Assembly (NCBI RefSeq): GCF_017313785.1
Contig: NZ_JAFLNL010000007.1
Location: 208,186-272,185 of the forward strand
Source: Flagellimonas aurea
GTDB lineage: Bacteria > Bacteroidota > Bacteroidia > Flavobacteriales > Flavobacteriaceae
Reading direction: 5' to 3'
Length of the DNA: 64,000 nt
The notes under the pieces were generated by a model that was not told the DNA's origin, made no database searches, and worked only from the letters and a program-made list of their open reading frames with translations. Below, one piece after another: positions 8,932-17,727 of this stretch. The translations under genes were made by a program, and so were the position numbers. The number at the start of each line of letters is the position of its first letter. Position 1 is the first letter of the stretch.

Positions 8932-9954
8932 ATGAATGAAAATTTAGATCCAACAGGCGAAAATCTTTCCCCGGAAGAGTTTGATATAGAAAGGGCTTTA
9001 CGGCCCATAAGTTTTGATGACTTTACTGGGCAGGCCCAAGTATTGGAAAACCTAAAGGTTTTTGTGCAGGCCGCCAATCTTCGGGGCGAGGCCTTGGACC
9101 ATACTCTTTTTCATGGGCCTCCGGGCCTTGGTAAAACAACTTTGGCGCACATTCTTGCCAATGAGCTTGGTGTGGGAATAAAGGTTACCTCTGGGCCCGT
9201 ACTCGACAAACCTGGTGATTTGGCAGGCTTGTTGACCAATTTGGATGAAAGGGATGTCCTTTTCATTGATGAGATCCATAGATTGAGCCCCATCGTGGAA
9301 GAATATCTGTATTCTGCCATGGAGGATTATAAAATTGATATCATGATCGAGACAGGGCCCAACGCCCGTACCGTGCAGATTAATTTGAGTCCGTTTACCT
9401 TGATAGGAGCCACTACACGGTCAGGTCTGTTGACAGCTCCCATGCGTGCAAGGTTTGGGATCCAGAGCCGTTTGCAATATTACAATACAGAATTGTTGTC
9501 CACTATAGTGGAACGAAGTGCGGAAATTTTAAACGTGCCGATAACCAATGATGCGGCGATAGAGATTGCCGGTCGGAGCAGGGGAACACCTAGAATTTGC
9601 AATGCACTTTTGCGAAGGGTCCGGGATTTTGCCCAAATAAAGGGTAACGGGAAAATTGACCTCGAAATCTCCCAATTTGGTCTTAAGGCCCTAAACGTGG
9701 ATGCCCATGGACTGGATGAAATGGACAACAAAATCTTGACCACTATCATAGATAAGTTCAAGGGAGGGCCGGTTGGAATCACCACCTTGGCAACGGCAGT
9801 GTCCGAAAGTGCCGAAACTTTGGAAGAAGTTTACGAGCCGTTTTTGATTCAGCAAGGCTTTATAATGCGAACACCAAGGGGCCGTGAGGTCACCGAACTT
9901 GCATATAAACATTTGGGCAAGGTAAAGGGCGGTACGCAGGGCGGGTTGTTTTGA
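8932..9954 (+). CDS. ruvB: Holliday junction branch migration ATPase RuvB
   Basis: The motor subunit of the RuvAB branch migration complex, 340 residues, the family's usual length. Visible in order: Walker [10 protein letters not shown], Walker B LFIDEIHR, sensor-1 region [12 protein letters not shown], the RFG segment with the arginine finger, and a C-terminal winged-helix DNA-binding domain ending with PRGREVT. I chose ATG at 8932 because homologues start near MNENLDPTG; an in-frame GTG at 8899 would add an unneeded leader and lies upstream of a good -7 box. The gene is apart from ruvA, which lies at 17141 beside sprA. Confidence 0.97.
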   Translation: MNENLDPTGENLSPEEFDIERALRPISFDDFTGQAQVLENLKVFVQAANLRGEALDHTLFHGPPGLGKTTLAHILANELGVGIKVTSGPVLDKPGDLAGLLTNLDERDVLFIDEIHRLSPIVEEYLYSAMEDYKIDIMIETGPNARTVQINLSPFTLIGATTRSGLLTAPMRARFGIQSRLQYYNTELLSTIVERSAEILNVPITNDAAIEIAGRSRGTPRICNALLRRVRDFAQIKGNGKIDLEISQFGLKALNVDAHGLDEMDNKILTTIIDKFKGGPVGITTLATAVSESAETLEEVYEPFLIQQGFIMRTPRGREVTELAYKHLGKVKGGTQGGLF

Positions 9955-10094
9955 TGTTTTCCAGTTTTAAATCTTTTTGTAATTTACTTGCTTGTTTGAT
10001 TGTCTTCTTGGATTGGAAATCCATTTTATGGGAATCAAGGAAAGTGCCCCTATCTTATCATTTCGTAATTGCTTTGCATGATTAAAGAAGAATC

Positions 10095-11162
10095 ATGGAA
10101 GAACCAATACATCCAGAAGAGCTGAGTTCGGATAAAAACATAGCCATTGCTCGGCAGATTAAAAAGCTGTGCGTACAACTGGGTGTTTGTGTCATTTTGA
10201 TGCTGGGGTTGGCCTTTACAGTGGTTTTGGTCGCATTCGGCGACTTCGGTTCCAAAGAATATGCAGCATTTCCAGATGGTGTCTATTACTTGGATTACAA
10301 TGTGTACAATCTCTCCAATTCTGCTAAAAATCAAAAAATAAAGGAAGGTTTTGAAGTTTTTAGGAACACCCCACAGCATTTGGGTCCCAAACAAGGGGAT
10401 TCAACACAGATGTACGCGGGGAACAATTTGGCTTGTGCCAGTTGTCATTTAAATGGAGGGACAAAGCCTTATGCTGCTCCGCTGATAGGTGTGGTCAAGC
10501 GATTTCCACAGTATCGTGGTCGAGAGGATAAAATGGGGACCATCGAGGAGCGAATCAATGGTTGCATGGAGCGCAGCATGAACGGTAAGGTTATGCCAGA
10601 GGACAGTGAAAAAATGAAATCTTTGCTCGCCTACATGGAATGGTTGGGAAGGGCTGCCCCATCAAACGGAAAAATAGAAGGACAAGGTTTTTTGACCATT
10701 GAAATCCCTGATAGGGCCGTGGATTTACAGCATGGAGAACAGGTTTTTGTCAAAAATTGTGTTGAATGTCATGGCGCGGATGGGCAAGGAGAGTCCCAAG
10801 CAGATGGCACTTATCTCTACCCGCCATTGTGGGGAAACGATTCTTACAATAATGGCGCCGGCATGACACGTGTGATTACCGCCGCACAGTTTATAAAAGG
10901 GAACATGCCGTACGGAACCACATTCGATAACCCTGTACTTACCGATGAGGAAGCATATGATGTGGCGGGGTATATCAATCAAAAACTGAGGCCGACAAAG
11001 CCCAATCGAGAAGTTGATTTCCCTGATTTGGTCAAGAAACCTGTTTCTACCCCTTACGGCCCATATTCTGATAACTTTAGTGAAGAGCAACATCAATTGG
11101 GACCGTTCCAACCCATAATGAAATATTATAAAGATGAATTTGATATGGTCAAAACCAAGTAG
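10095..11162 (+). CDS. TsdA-like dihaem cytochrome c (probable thiosulfate dehydrogenase or tetrathionate reductase)
   Basis: A 355-residue dihaem cytochrome c with one N-terminal membrane anchor (about 29-50) instead of a cleaved signal. The first haem site is CASCH at 114-118; the second is CVECH at 222-226. Between them is EERINGCMERSMNG (Cys157). In characterised TsdA proteins the equivalent cysteine is an unusual ligand of the active-site haem, so this motif is the main reason for the call. Met271 in KGNMPYG is a plausible ligand of haem 2. TsdA interconverts thiosulfate and tetrathionate. The direction of the reaction cannot be read from sequence. The gene is monocistronic and convergent with the TetR gene; no sulfur genes are nearby. 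Confidence 0.72.
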   Translation: MEEPIHPEELSSDKNIAIARQIKKLCVQLGVCVILMLGLAFTVVLVAFGDFGSKEYAAFPDGVYYLDYNVYNLSNSAKNQKIKEGFEVFRNTPQHLGPKQGDSTQMYAGNNLACASCHLNGGTKPYAAPLIGVVKRFPQYRGREDKMGTIEERINGCMERSMNGKVMPEDSEKMKSLLAYMEWLGRAAPSNGKIEGQGFLTIEIPDRAVDLQHGEQVFVKNCVECHGADGQGESQADGTYLYPPLWGNDSYNNGAGMTRVITAAQFIKGNMPYGTTFDNPVLTDEEAYDVAGYINQKLRPTKPNREVDFPDLVKKPVSTPYGPYSDNFSEEQHQLGPFQPIMKYYKDEFDMVKTK

Positions 11163-11205
11163 TTCTTGGTTTTGATGATCCGGGGTTGAATTGTTGAACG
11201 ACCGA

Positions 11206-11802
11206 TCACTTATCTACACCGCACCCTTTCAAAATCATTTGTAACCCCCATGATAAGGTATCCGTAGCGGTTCGATTGTCCAGTCCACAGACATCTTTTG
11301 CGGTAATGATAGATTCTATGCCCATCAAAAGTACGGACAGGTGAACCAACTTTTCTTTATCCTCTTCACTCAAATCTACCTTATTGGATTTGAAGTGCTC
11401 CTTCAAGGTATTGATGCGGTTTTTTCCCCTGCGCATATTTGGGTTCGATGATGCCAACACTGCTGCCAAGAACTGTCTGGAAGTTTGTTCGTTTCGAAGA
11501 CTGAAATCCAGATAGGCTTTTTGGATACCTAGAATCGCATCTTTATGTGATGCTCCCTCGTTGTTGCTAAAAATGGTTTCAGGATTGGGTACATCGAGTT
11601 GAAGGATCAAATCCATCGATAAGGAATCGATATTGGTGTAGTACCTATAGACCGTTGCCCTGGAAATACCGGCTTTTTCCGCTACGTTTTCCATGGTTAA
11701 CGTCACTTTCTTCTCCAATAATTGTCGTGATGCCTCAAGGATTTTATCCCTAGTATTTTGTTTCTGTTTTTTTCGCCCAGACGTAATATGTTTCTCTTTC
11801 AT
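11206..11802 (-). CDS. TetR/AcrR family transcriptional regulator
   Basis: A 198-residue TetR-type repressor. The N-terminal helix-turn-helix lies at about residues 18-65 (TRDKILEASRQLLEKK, then ENVAEKAGISRATVYRYYTN). The C-terminal two thirds are the helical ligand and dimerisation domain, with no recognisable ligand signature. The gene is divergent from a cupin gene across a 73-base gap that holds two near-identical 18-base palindromes. One overlaps its own start codon and the other overlaps the cupin promoter. This arrangement indicates autorepression together with control of the cupin gene. The inducer is unknown. Confidence 0.9.
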   Translation of the reverse strand: MKEKHITSGRKKQKQNTRDKILEASRQLLEKKVTLTMENVAEKAGISRATVYRYYTNIDSLSMDLILQLDVPNPETIFSNNEGASHKDAILGIQKAYLDFSLRNEQTSRQFLAAVLASSNPNMRRGKNRINTLKEHFKSNKVDLSEEDKEKLVHLSVLLMGIESIITAKDVCGLDNRTATDTLSWGLQMILKGCGVDK

Positions 11803-11818
11803 GAGACAAATATCTCAT
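11801..11818. promoter_or_regulatory. Operator palindrome 1, overlapping the tetR start
   Basis: An 18-base inverted repeat with perfect 6-base arms (ATGAGA and TCTCAT) and a 6-base centre. It shares the core TGAGACAAAwATCTCA with the second palindrome at 11854-11871. It overlaps the ATG of the TetR gene, which suits autorepression. Confidence 0.7.
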
Positions 11819-11823
11819 AAAAT

Positions 11824-11854
11824 TTTGAACTGTGAAAATTAATATATATGTTTG
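11824..11854 (+). promoter_or_regulatory. Promoter of the cupin gene
   Basis: TTTG (11824-11827), a 19-base spacer, then TATGTTTG (11847-11854) match the Bacteroidota -33/-7 consensus. The last base of the -7 box is the first base of operator 2, so a bound repressor would cover the transcription start, near 11861. Confidence 0.7.
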
Positions 11855-11863
11855 TGAGACAAA
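11834..11863 (-). promoter_or_regulatory. Possible tetR promoter
   Basis: Read on the minus strand, TTTG (11863-11860), an 18-base spacer, then TAATTTTC (11841-11834) is a weaker match to the same consensus. If used, its -33 box lies in operator 2 and its leader runs into operator 1. Confidence 0.35.
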
Positions 11864-11871
11864 AATCTCAC
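11854..11871. promoter_or_regulatory. Operator palindrome 2, overlapping the cupin promoter
   Basis: An 18-base inverted repeat with perfect arms (GTGAGA and TCTCAC) and the same 6-base spacing as operator 1. The centres of the two palindromes are 53 bases apart, about five helical turns, so two bound dimers would lie on one face of the DNA. Confidence 0.7.
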
Positions 11872-11875
11872 GAAA

Positions 11876-12319
11876 ATGAAAAACAATACTTCAAAATGGG
11901 TCTTGGGCCAAAAGGTAACATTGCACCCGACCACGGGTGATTATGATATGGTTGTTTGTGAAACGCCAGCTGGTGCACAAGGTCCGCCACCACATATACA
12001 TAGCGAGTACAAGGAAGCTTTTATGGTAATCCAGGGTGAGCTTGAGTTTTTTGTGAACGGGAAGACATTTATTTGTAAACAGGGAGAGTCTGTGGATGTG
12101 CCACCGGGAACTCTGCATACGTTCAGTAATAAAAAGGATTCACCTTGTACCTGGATCAATATTCACAGTCCCAAAGGATTCTCTAAGTTTTTTGAGACTT
12201 TTGGTGTTCCCGAAACCGAAGACAATGCCGTCATGAAATCTGTTGAACCAGAAATCATTCAAAAGGTATTGGCCACGGCATCCGATTTTGATATGGCCAT
12301 TCCTCCCCCTCCGCAATAA
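11876..12319 (+). CDS. Cupin-domain protein under TetR control
   Basis: A small 147-residue single-domain cupin. The conserved cupin motif 1 is seen as GPPPHIHSEYKEAFMVIQGELEFFVNG (about 39-65), with His43, His45 and Glu49 as likely metal ligands. Motif 2 is PPGTLHTFSN (about 80-89), with His85 as the fourth ligand. Cupins of this size may be isomerases, dioxygenases or ligand sensors, so no reaction can be assigned. The gene is divergent from a TetR regulator and has a well-formed promoter that overlaps a repressor palindrome. It is therefore probably induced by the regulator's ligand. No other gene appears to belong to the unit. Confidence 0.85.
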   Translation: MKNNTSKWVLGQKVTLHPTTGDYDMVVCETPAGAQGPPPHIHSEYKEAFMVIQGELEFFVNGKTFICKQGESVDVPPGTLHTFSNKKDSPCTWINIHSPKGFSKFFETFGVPETEDNAVMKSVEPEIIQKVLATASDFDMAIPPPPQ

Positions 12320-12373
12320 AATTGAGCATGTCTTTTGTATATTGGTGCTTCAAAACATAAGTAGTCGCCAATA

Positions 12374-13297
12374 TTGAATTCGACAACCAAACATACCTTT
12401 ATGATCAAGACCGAAGCCAAGCGCCTCGGTTTTTTGTCGTGTGGCATATCAAAGGCGGGGTTTTTGGAAGAAGAAGCGCCCCGTTTGGAGAAATGGCTCA
12501 ACCAGAACATGCATGGCGAAATGCAGTACATGGAGAACCATTTTGATAAGCGTTTGGATCCTACAAAATTGGTTGAAGGTTCCAAGTCGGTCATATCACT
12601 CTTGTTGAATTACTTTCCTTCCGAAGAGCAAAACCCCGATTCCTATAAAATTTCCAAATATGCCTATGGGATGGATTATCACTTTGTGATAAAGGACAAG
12701 CTCAAAAGCCTGCTTCAGTTTATTCAAGAAGAAATAGGGGATGTCCATGGACGTGCATTTGTGGATTCTGCTCCGATTCTGGATAAGGCATGGGCCGCCA
12801 AAAGCGGTTTGGGTTGGATAGGAAAGAACAGTAACTTGCTGACCCAACAAGTAGGCTCATTTTATTTTATTGCTGAACTGATCGTAGATTTGGAACTGGA
12901 ATACGATACACCGGTCACCGACCATTGTGGAACCTGCACTGCTTGTATTGATGCCTGTCCTACGGAGGCCATTGTGCAGCCCTACGTGGTCGATGGCAGT
13001 AAATGTATTTCCTATCTCACCATTGAATTGAAGAACGAGATTCCTTCCGAATTCGATGGTAAATTGGACGAATGGATGTTCGGTTGTGATGTGTGCCAAG
13101 ATGTTTGTCCATGGAACCGATTCTCAAAACCGCATAGCGAACCCCTTTTTAATCCTAATCCCGACTTGTTGTCCTTCACCAAAAAAGATTGGGAAGAGAT
13201 AACAGAGGATGTCTTCAAAAAAATCTTCAAAAAGTCAGCGGTAAAGAGAACAAAATTATCCGGTCTTGAGCGGAACATCAATTTTTTGAAGAAATAG
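12374..13297 (+). CDS. queG: Epoxyqueuosine reductase QueG
   Basis: Catalyses the last step of queuosine tRNA modification, reducing epoxyqueuosine, and uses cobalamin and two [4Fe-4S] clusters. The C-terminal half shows both cluster motifs: [12 protein letters not shown] and [11 protein letters not shown]. The DUF1730/catalytic part includes the [16 protein letters not shown] segment, which contains the proposed catalytic aspartate. Start choice is uncertain. A TTG at 12374 gives 307 residues and retains an N-terminal stretch ([17 protein letters not shown]) that looks homologous in the family. The first ATG, at 12401, would give 298 residues. It is a single gene between the cupin and the sugar transporter genes. 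Confidence 0.9.
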   Translation: MNSTTKHTFMIKTEAKRLGFLSCGISKAGFLEEEAPRLEKWLNQNMHGEMQYMENHFDKRLDPTKLVEGSKSVISLLLNYFPSEEQNPDSYKISKYAYGMDYHFVIKDKLKSLLQFIQEEIGDVHGRAFVDSAPILDKAWAAKSGLGWIGKNSNLLTQQVGSFYFIAELIVDLELEYDTPVTDHCGTCTACIDACPTEAIVQPYVVDGSKCISYLTIELKNEIPSEFDGKLDEWMFGCDVCQDVCPWNRFSKPHSEPLFNPNPDLLSFTKKDWEEITEDVFKKIFKKSAVKRTKLSGLERNINFLKK

Positions 13298-13372
13298 CAT
13301 TATATTGAGCTATATTCTTAAAATATCCATGTCTTTTGTTGGGATATGGTAAAGACTAGCTAAACAAACAGG

Positions 13373-14698
13373 ATGATTACGATTAAAAAACCAAAATTAG
13401 GCTTTTGGCAAATTTTTAATATGAATGTTGGGTTCCTTGGAATCCAATACAGTTTTGGGTTGCAGCAGAGCGCCATTAACCCAATATTTCTTTTTTTGGG
13501 GGCTTCGGAAGAAATGCTCCCCGTTCTAAATATTGCGGGGCCGGTAACGGGCTTGATCGTTCAACCCATTATTGGGGCCGTATCCGATAAAACATGGTCT
13601 CCACGTTGGGGCAGGCGTAAACCTTTCTTCTTGATAGGTGCCATAATGGGCAGTATCTGTTTGTTTGCCTTTCCCTTAAGTCCCGCCTTATGGTTCGCTG
13701 TGGGATTGTTGTGGATTTTGGACGTGGGAAACAACATGGCCATGGAGCCATATCGGGCGTTTGTTGGGGATAAATTGCCGGAGTCACAATTCAGTATGGG
13801 CTATCAAATGCAGAGCCTTTTTGTGGGTGCGGGTATTCTTTTGGCCAATGCTTCCATCTTTTTGTTCCAGGATTGGTTTGGTGGGGGACAAGAAATAGAA
13901 GGGACGGTGCCCAAATGGTTGTACTATTCTTTTTTTATAGGATCGTTCTTATCGATAGCCACCATCTTATGGTCTGTTTTAAAAACTCCCGAGATTCCTC
14001 CCACGGATGAAGAGCTTTCAGAAATCAATAAACATAAAGCGCTACCCTTCATGGAACGCGTCAAGGTTCCATTTGTGGAAATTGCCAAAGCGATCAAGGA
14101 TATGCCCAAATTTATGTGGAAGCTTTCGGCCGTATACCTATTTCAATGGTATGCCCTTTTTGTGTATTGGCAGTTCATAACGCCATTGTTCAGGGTCTCA
14201 TTGGGGTACGATACTTCAGAGGCTGCTGCGCAAGCTGCCAAAATGAGCACAACCTACAATGTTGTCACGGCTGTTGTTGCATTGGTATTGGTACCGTTGA
14301 CCGTGCGTTTTGGAGGTAAAAAAGTATATGCTTTGAGTTTATTGGGCACGGCCATTGCGCTGTTTGCCATACCATATATTCAAGATCCGGTTTATGTGCT
14401 GTTCCCCATGGTGCTGTTTGGAATTGGTTGGGCGGCCATGATGGGAATCCCGTACAGTATGGTTTCCAAAGTAGTGCCTCAGGAACGAAGAGGGGTGTAC
14501 ATGGGTATACTAAATATGATGATCGTAATTCCAATGGGCATTGAAACACTTTCTTTTGGCCCTATTTTTAAAAACCTTTTGGGGGGCAATTCAGTCAATG
14601 CGATGCTTTTTGCAGGCTTGTTTTTTGTTATAGCAAGCATTTTGGCCATGCGACTCAATGTTAAAAGGGCTAAAAAGGAGTATCCCTTGGATTCCTAA
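13373..14698 (+). CDS. MFS transporter, SLC45-like (sugar/maltose-type)
   Basis: A 441-residue transporter of the major facilitator superfamily with about 12 hydrophobic helices. The loop after helix 2 reads DKTWSPRWGRRKPF, the SLC45/glycoside-type variant of the MFS signature. A proline- and glutamate-rich central loop (about 204-230, TPEIPPTDEELSEINKH) separates the two halves. Relatives include plant sucrose carriers and bacterial maltose or maltodextrin permeases, so a disaccharide:proton symport role is likely. No sugar-utilisation genes are adjacent, and the substrate cannot be fixed. It appears to be transcribed alone. Confidence 0.78.
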   Translation: MITIKKPKLGFWQIFNMNVGFLGIQYSFGLQQSAINPIFLFLGASEEMLPVLNIAGPVTGLIVQPIIGAVSDKTWSPRWGRRKPFFLIGAIMGSICLFAFPLSPALWFAVGLLWILDVGNNMAMEPYRAFVGDKLPESQFSMGYQMQSLFVGAGILLANASIFLFQDWFGGGQEIEGTVPKWLYYSFFIGSFLSIATILWSVLKTPEIPPTDEELSEINKHKALPFMERVKVPFVEIAKAIKDMPKFMWKLSAVYLFQWYALFVYWQFITPLFRVSLGYDTSEAAAQAAKMSTTYNVVTAVVALVLVPLTVRFGGKKVYALSLLGTAIALFAIPYIQDPVYVLFPMVLFGIGWAAMMGIPYSMVSKVVPQERRGVYMGILNMMIVIPMGIETLSFGPIFKNLLGGNSVNAMLFAGLFFVIASILAMRLNVKRAKKEYPLDS

Positions 14699-14795
14699 AC
14701 CAAACTGAGGCAGTAGGTTATAAAATTACCTTTTTAATTTTTCGGTCAACTTGAAATTGATTATCAAGATTTTAAGATAAAAGCAACGAATGCCC

Positions 14796-14803
14796 TAACT
14801 TTA
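14796..14803 (+). promoter_or_regulatory. Possible -7 element of maeB
   Basis: TAACTTTA resembles TAnnTTTG and lies 19 bases before the maeB start codon. No TTG occurs at a suitable distance upstream, so this is only a weak prediction. Confidence 0.28.
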
Positions 14804-14822
14804 CCACTTCATTTTTTACAAT

Positions 14823-17120
14823 ATGAGCAAGGAAAAGCAAAGAAGGGAGGCGTTACTGTATCACGCAAAACCACAGCCGGGAAAAATCAAGATTGTACCA
14901 ACAAAACCATATTCCACCCAAAGGGACTTGGCATTGGCCTACTCACCAGGGGTGGCCGAACCTTGTTTGGAAATTGAAAAGAACAAGGATGATGTTTACA
15001 AGTACACTGCCAAAGGGAACATCGTTGCCATAATTTCCAATGGAACGGCTGTATTGGGTCTGGGGGATATTGGACCAGAAGCTTCCAAGCCGGTAATGGA
15101 AGGAAAGAGTTTGCTTTTTAAGATTTTTGCTGATATAGATGGAATCGACATCGAATTGGATACCAAGGATGTTGATCGTTTTATCGAAACGGTAAAGACA
15201 ATTGCTCCTACATTCGGAGGTATTAATTTAGAGGATATTAAAGCTCCAGAAGCCTTTGAGATAGAACGAAGATTGAAGGAAGAGTTGGATATCCCGGTAA
15301 TGCATGATGATCAACACGGTACTGCCATAATTTCTGCTGCCGCTTTGTTGAATGCCCTCGAAATTGCGGAGAAGAAAATTGAAGATGTTAGAATCGTGGT
15401 AAGCGGGGCTGGTGCAGCGGCCGTTTCCTGTACCAAGTTGTACAAGGCATTTGGAGCAAAGGCGGAGAATATCGTAATGCTCGATAGTAAAGGGGTAATA
15501 CGAAGCGATCGAGAAAACTTAAGTGTGGAGAAAGCGGAGTTTGCCACTGATAGAAAAATTGATACTTTGGAAGAAGCCATGGTCGATGCTGATGTCTTCA
15601 TTGGGCTTTCCATAGCTGATATTGTTTCTCCGGAAATGTTGAGTTCCATGGCTGAAAACCCGATTGTTTTTGCCATGGCCAATCCTAATCCCGAAATCGA
15701 GTACGATTTGGCCTGTAAAACAAGAAAGGATATCATTATGGCGACGGGGCGTTCCGACCATCCTAACCAAGTGAACAATGTACTTGGGTTCCCTTTCATT
15801 TTTAGAGGAGCTTTGGATGTGCGTGCCACTAAAATCAACGAGGAAATGAAGATGGCCGCCGTTAGGGCCTTGGCCGACTTGACCAGGGAACCCGTTCCAG
15901 AGCAAGTCAATATAGCTTACGATGCCACTAGGTTGACTTTTGGTAGAAATTATATCATTCCAAAGCCATTTGACCCTAGATTGATTACCAAAATTCCACC
16001 TGCAGTTGCCAAAGCCGCCATGGATAGTGGAGTGGCCAAATTTCCTATCCAAGATTGGGATAGGTACGAAGAGGAACTGTATCAAAGGTCAGGTAACGAC
16101 AATAAAGTAGTGAGGTTGTTGCACAACAGGGCCAAGGTAAATCCAAAGCGTATTGTTTTTGCAGAGGCGGAATTGTTGGATGTGATGAAGGCCGCTCAGA
16201 TTGTTTACGAAGAAGGAATAGCAACACCTATTTTGCTCGGAAACAAGGAAATCATAGAACATCTAAAGAAAGAACTTGAATTTGATGCAGAGGTGCCGAT
16301 TATAGACCCGCGTTCTGATGAGTTCAGTGAAATGCGTTCCAGATATGCGTTAAAGCTTTGGGAACTCAGAAAAAGAAAAGGTGAGACCAAATATAGTGCC
16401 CGTGTAAACATGGGCAAGCGTAACTATTTTGGTGCTATGATGTTGAAAGAGGGCGATGCCGATGGTATGATTTCTGGTTATTCTAGGGCATACCCCAAAG
16501 TATTGCGCCCTGTTTTTGAAGTATTGGGAAGGGCCAAGAATGTGCAGAATGCGAGTACTGTCAATATAATGATAACCGATAGAGGCCCGTTGTTTTTAGC
16601 GGATACCTCCATTAATATAAATCCGAATGCCGAGGAGCTTGCCGAGATTGCCCAAATGACGGCAAATGTGGCCAAAACCTTTGGTTTCAACCCAATAATG
16701 GCATTGCTATCCTATGCGAACTTTGGTTCGTCAAACCATCCGCATGCCAAAAAGGTTAGGGAGGCCGTGAAAATCCTGCACGAAAGAAATCCTGATTTGG
16801 TGGTCGATGGTGAAATTCAAACCGATTTTGCCCTTGATCCAGAAATGAGCGATAAAAATTTCCCATTCTCCAAAATATCAGGAAAAAAGGTCAACACCTT
16901 TGTATTTCCGAACTTGGAATCTGCAAATATTACTTATAAATTACTGAAAGGTCTTAACAAGGCTGATTCGATTGGACCAATAATGGTCGGATTGACCAAA
17001 GCTGCCCATATTTTACAGTTGGGTGCCAGTGTGGATGAAATGGTAAATATGGCTGCTGTTGCCGTTATTGATGCCCAAGAACGGGAGAAAAGAAGAAAAG
17101 CTAGAATGCAAGGAGAATAG
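14823..17120 (+). CDS. maeB: NADP-dependent malic enzyme with phosphotransacetylase-like C-terminal domain
   Basis: A 765-residue two-domain enzyme. Residues about 1-430 are the malic enzyme, oxidatively decarboxylating malate to pyruvate; the segment YSPGVAEPCLEI and the HDDQHGTA motif are characteristic, and the Rossmann segment is VVSGAGAAAVSC. Residues about 440-765 are a phosphate acetyltransferase-like domain, which in MaeB-type enzymes is regulatory (acetyl-CoA sensing) and normally not catalytic. Length and order are normal for the family. It is followed 20 bases downstream by ruvA and then sprA, a grouping seen in other flavobacteria from general knowledge. Confidence 0.95.
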   Translation: MSKEKQRREALLYHAKPQPGKIKIVPTKPYSTQRDLALAYSPGVAEPCLEIEKNKDDVYKYTAKGNIVAIISNGTAVLGLGDIGPEASKPVMEGKSLLFKIFADIDGIDIELDTKDVDRFIETVKTIAPTFGGINLEDIKAPEAFEIERRLKEELDIPVMHDDQHGTAIISAAALLNALEIAEKKIEDVRIVVSGAGAAAVSCTKLYKAFGAKAENIVMLDSKGVIRSDRENLSVEKAEFATDRKIDTLEEAMVDADVFIGLSIADIVSPEMLSSMAENPIVFAMANPNPEIEYDLACKTRKDIIMATGRSDHPNQVNNVLGFPFIFRGALDVRATKINEEMKMAAVRALADLTREPVPEQVNIAYDATRLTFGRNYIIPKPFDPRLITKIPPAVAKAAMDSGVAKFPIQDWDRYEEELYQRSGNDNKVVRLLHNRAKVNPKRIVFAEAELLDVMKAAQIVYEEGIATPILLGNKEIIEHLKKELEFDAEVPIIDPRSDEFSEMRSRYALKLWELRKRKGETKYSARVNMGKRNYFGAMMLKEGDADGMISGYSRAYPKVLRPVFEVLGRAKNVQNASTVNIMITDRGPLFLADTSININPNAEELAEIAQMTANVAKTFGFNPIMALLSYANFGSSNHPHAKKVREAVKILHERNPDLVVDGEIQTDFALDPEMSDKNFPFSKISGKKVNTFVFPNLESANITYKLLKGLNKADSIGPIMVGLTKAAHILQLGASVDEMVNMAAVAVIDAQEREKRRKARMQGE

Positions 17121-17140
17121 TCCCTATAAAACCAGATAGC

Positions 17141-17722
17141 ATGATTACCCATTTAAGAGGAAAACTGGTCGAAAAAAATCCAACTTACGCCATTGTGGAA
17201 TGTGCTGGGGTGGGCTATTTTTTGAATATTTCTTTGCACACTTTTTCCTTGCTAACCGATGAGGAAAATATATTTATTTATACGGACTTATTAGTAAAGG
17301 AAGATTCCCATACCCTGTTCGGTTTTGCAGAGCGTGCAGAGCGCGAAGTCTTCCGTTTATTGATATCAGTTTCAGGGGTCGGGGCCAGTACCGCACGTAC
17401 CATGTTGTCCTCTTTGTCACCGGCCGATGTCAGGGATGCCATAGCCAATGGCGATGTGCCCACAATCCAGTCTGTAAAAGGGATTGGGGCCAAAACTGCC
17501 CAACGCGTAATTTTGGATTTAAAGGACAAGATTTTAAAAGTCTACGACATAGGCAAAGTTTCACAACAATCAAACAATACAAATAAAGAAGAAGCGTTAT
17601 CTGCATTAGAGGTTCTTGGTTTTACCAGAAAGCAATCTGAAAAGGTGGTCGACAAGGTACTTTCCCAAGATACTTCGTTAAGCGTAGAGAACATTATAAA
17701 ACAGGCGCTGAAAAATTTGTAA
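17141..17722 (+). CDS. ruvA: Holliday junction branch migration protein RuvA
   Basis: The DNA-binding tetramer subunit of RuvAB, 193 residues. The N-terminal OB fold begins MITHLRGKLVEK. The paired helix-hairpin-helix region is at about 70-130 (LISVSGVGASTARTML and SVKGIGAKTAQRVILDL). A C-terminal three-helix domain (EALSALEVLGF to the end) contacts RuvB. Length is standard. It lies between maeB (20 bases) and sprA (5 bases between stop and TTG start), so it is probably co-transcribed with the secretion gene despite unrelated function. Confidence 0.96.
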   Translation: MITHLRGKLVEKNPTYAIVECAGVGYFLNISLHTFSLLTDEENIFIYTDLLVKEDSHTLFGFAERAEREVFRLLISVSGVGASTARTMLSSLSPADVRDAIANGDVPTIQSVKGIGAKTAQRVILDLKDKILKVYDIGKVSQQSNNTNKEEALSALEVLGFTRKQSEKVVDKVLSQDTSLSVENIIKQALKNL

Positions 17723-17727
17723 CTAGT

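Noticed and set aside
12401..12403. ATG start for the queuosine reductase
   Set aside because: Kept only as an alternative: it would remove an N-terminal stretch that looks conserved in the family, so the TTG at 12374 is preferred, though not with certainty.
14710..14750. Hairpin after the SLC45-like gene as a terminator
   Set aside because: Only a 4-bp AGGT/ACCT stem with a long AT-rich loop is available, too weak to support.
15311..15910. 199-codon antisense open frame in maeB
   Set aside because: It shadows the coding frame of a conserved enzyme, and the protein is a low-complexity Ser/Ile/Ala-rich string with no family features.
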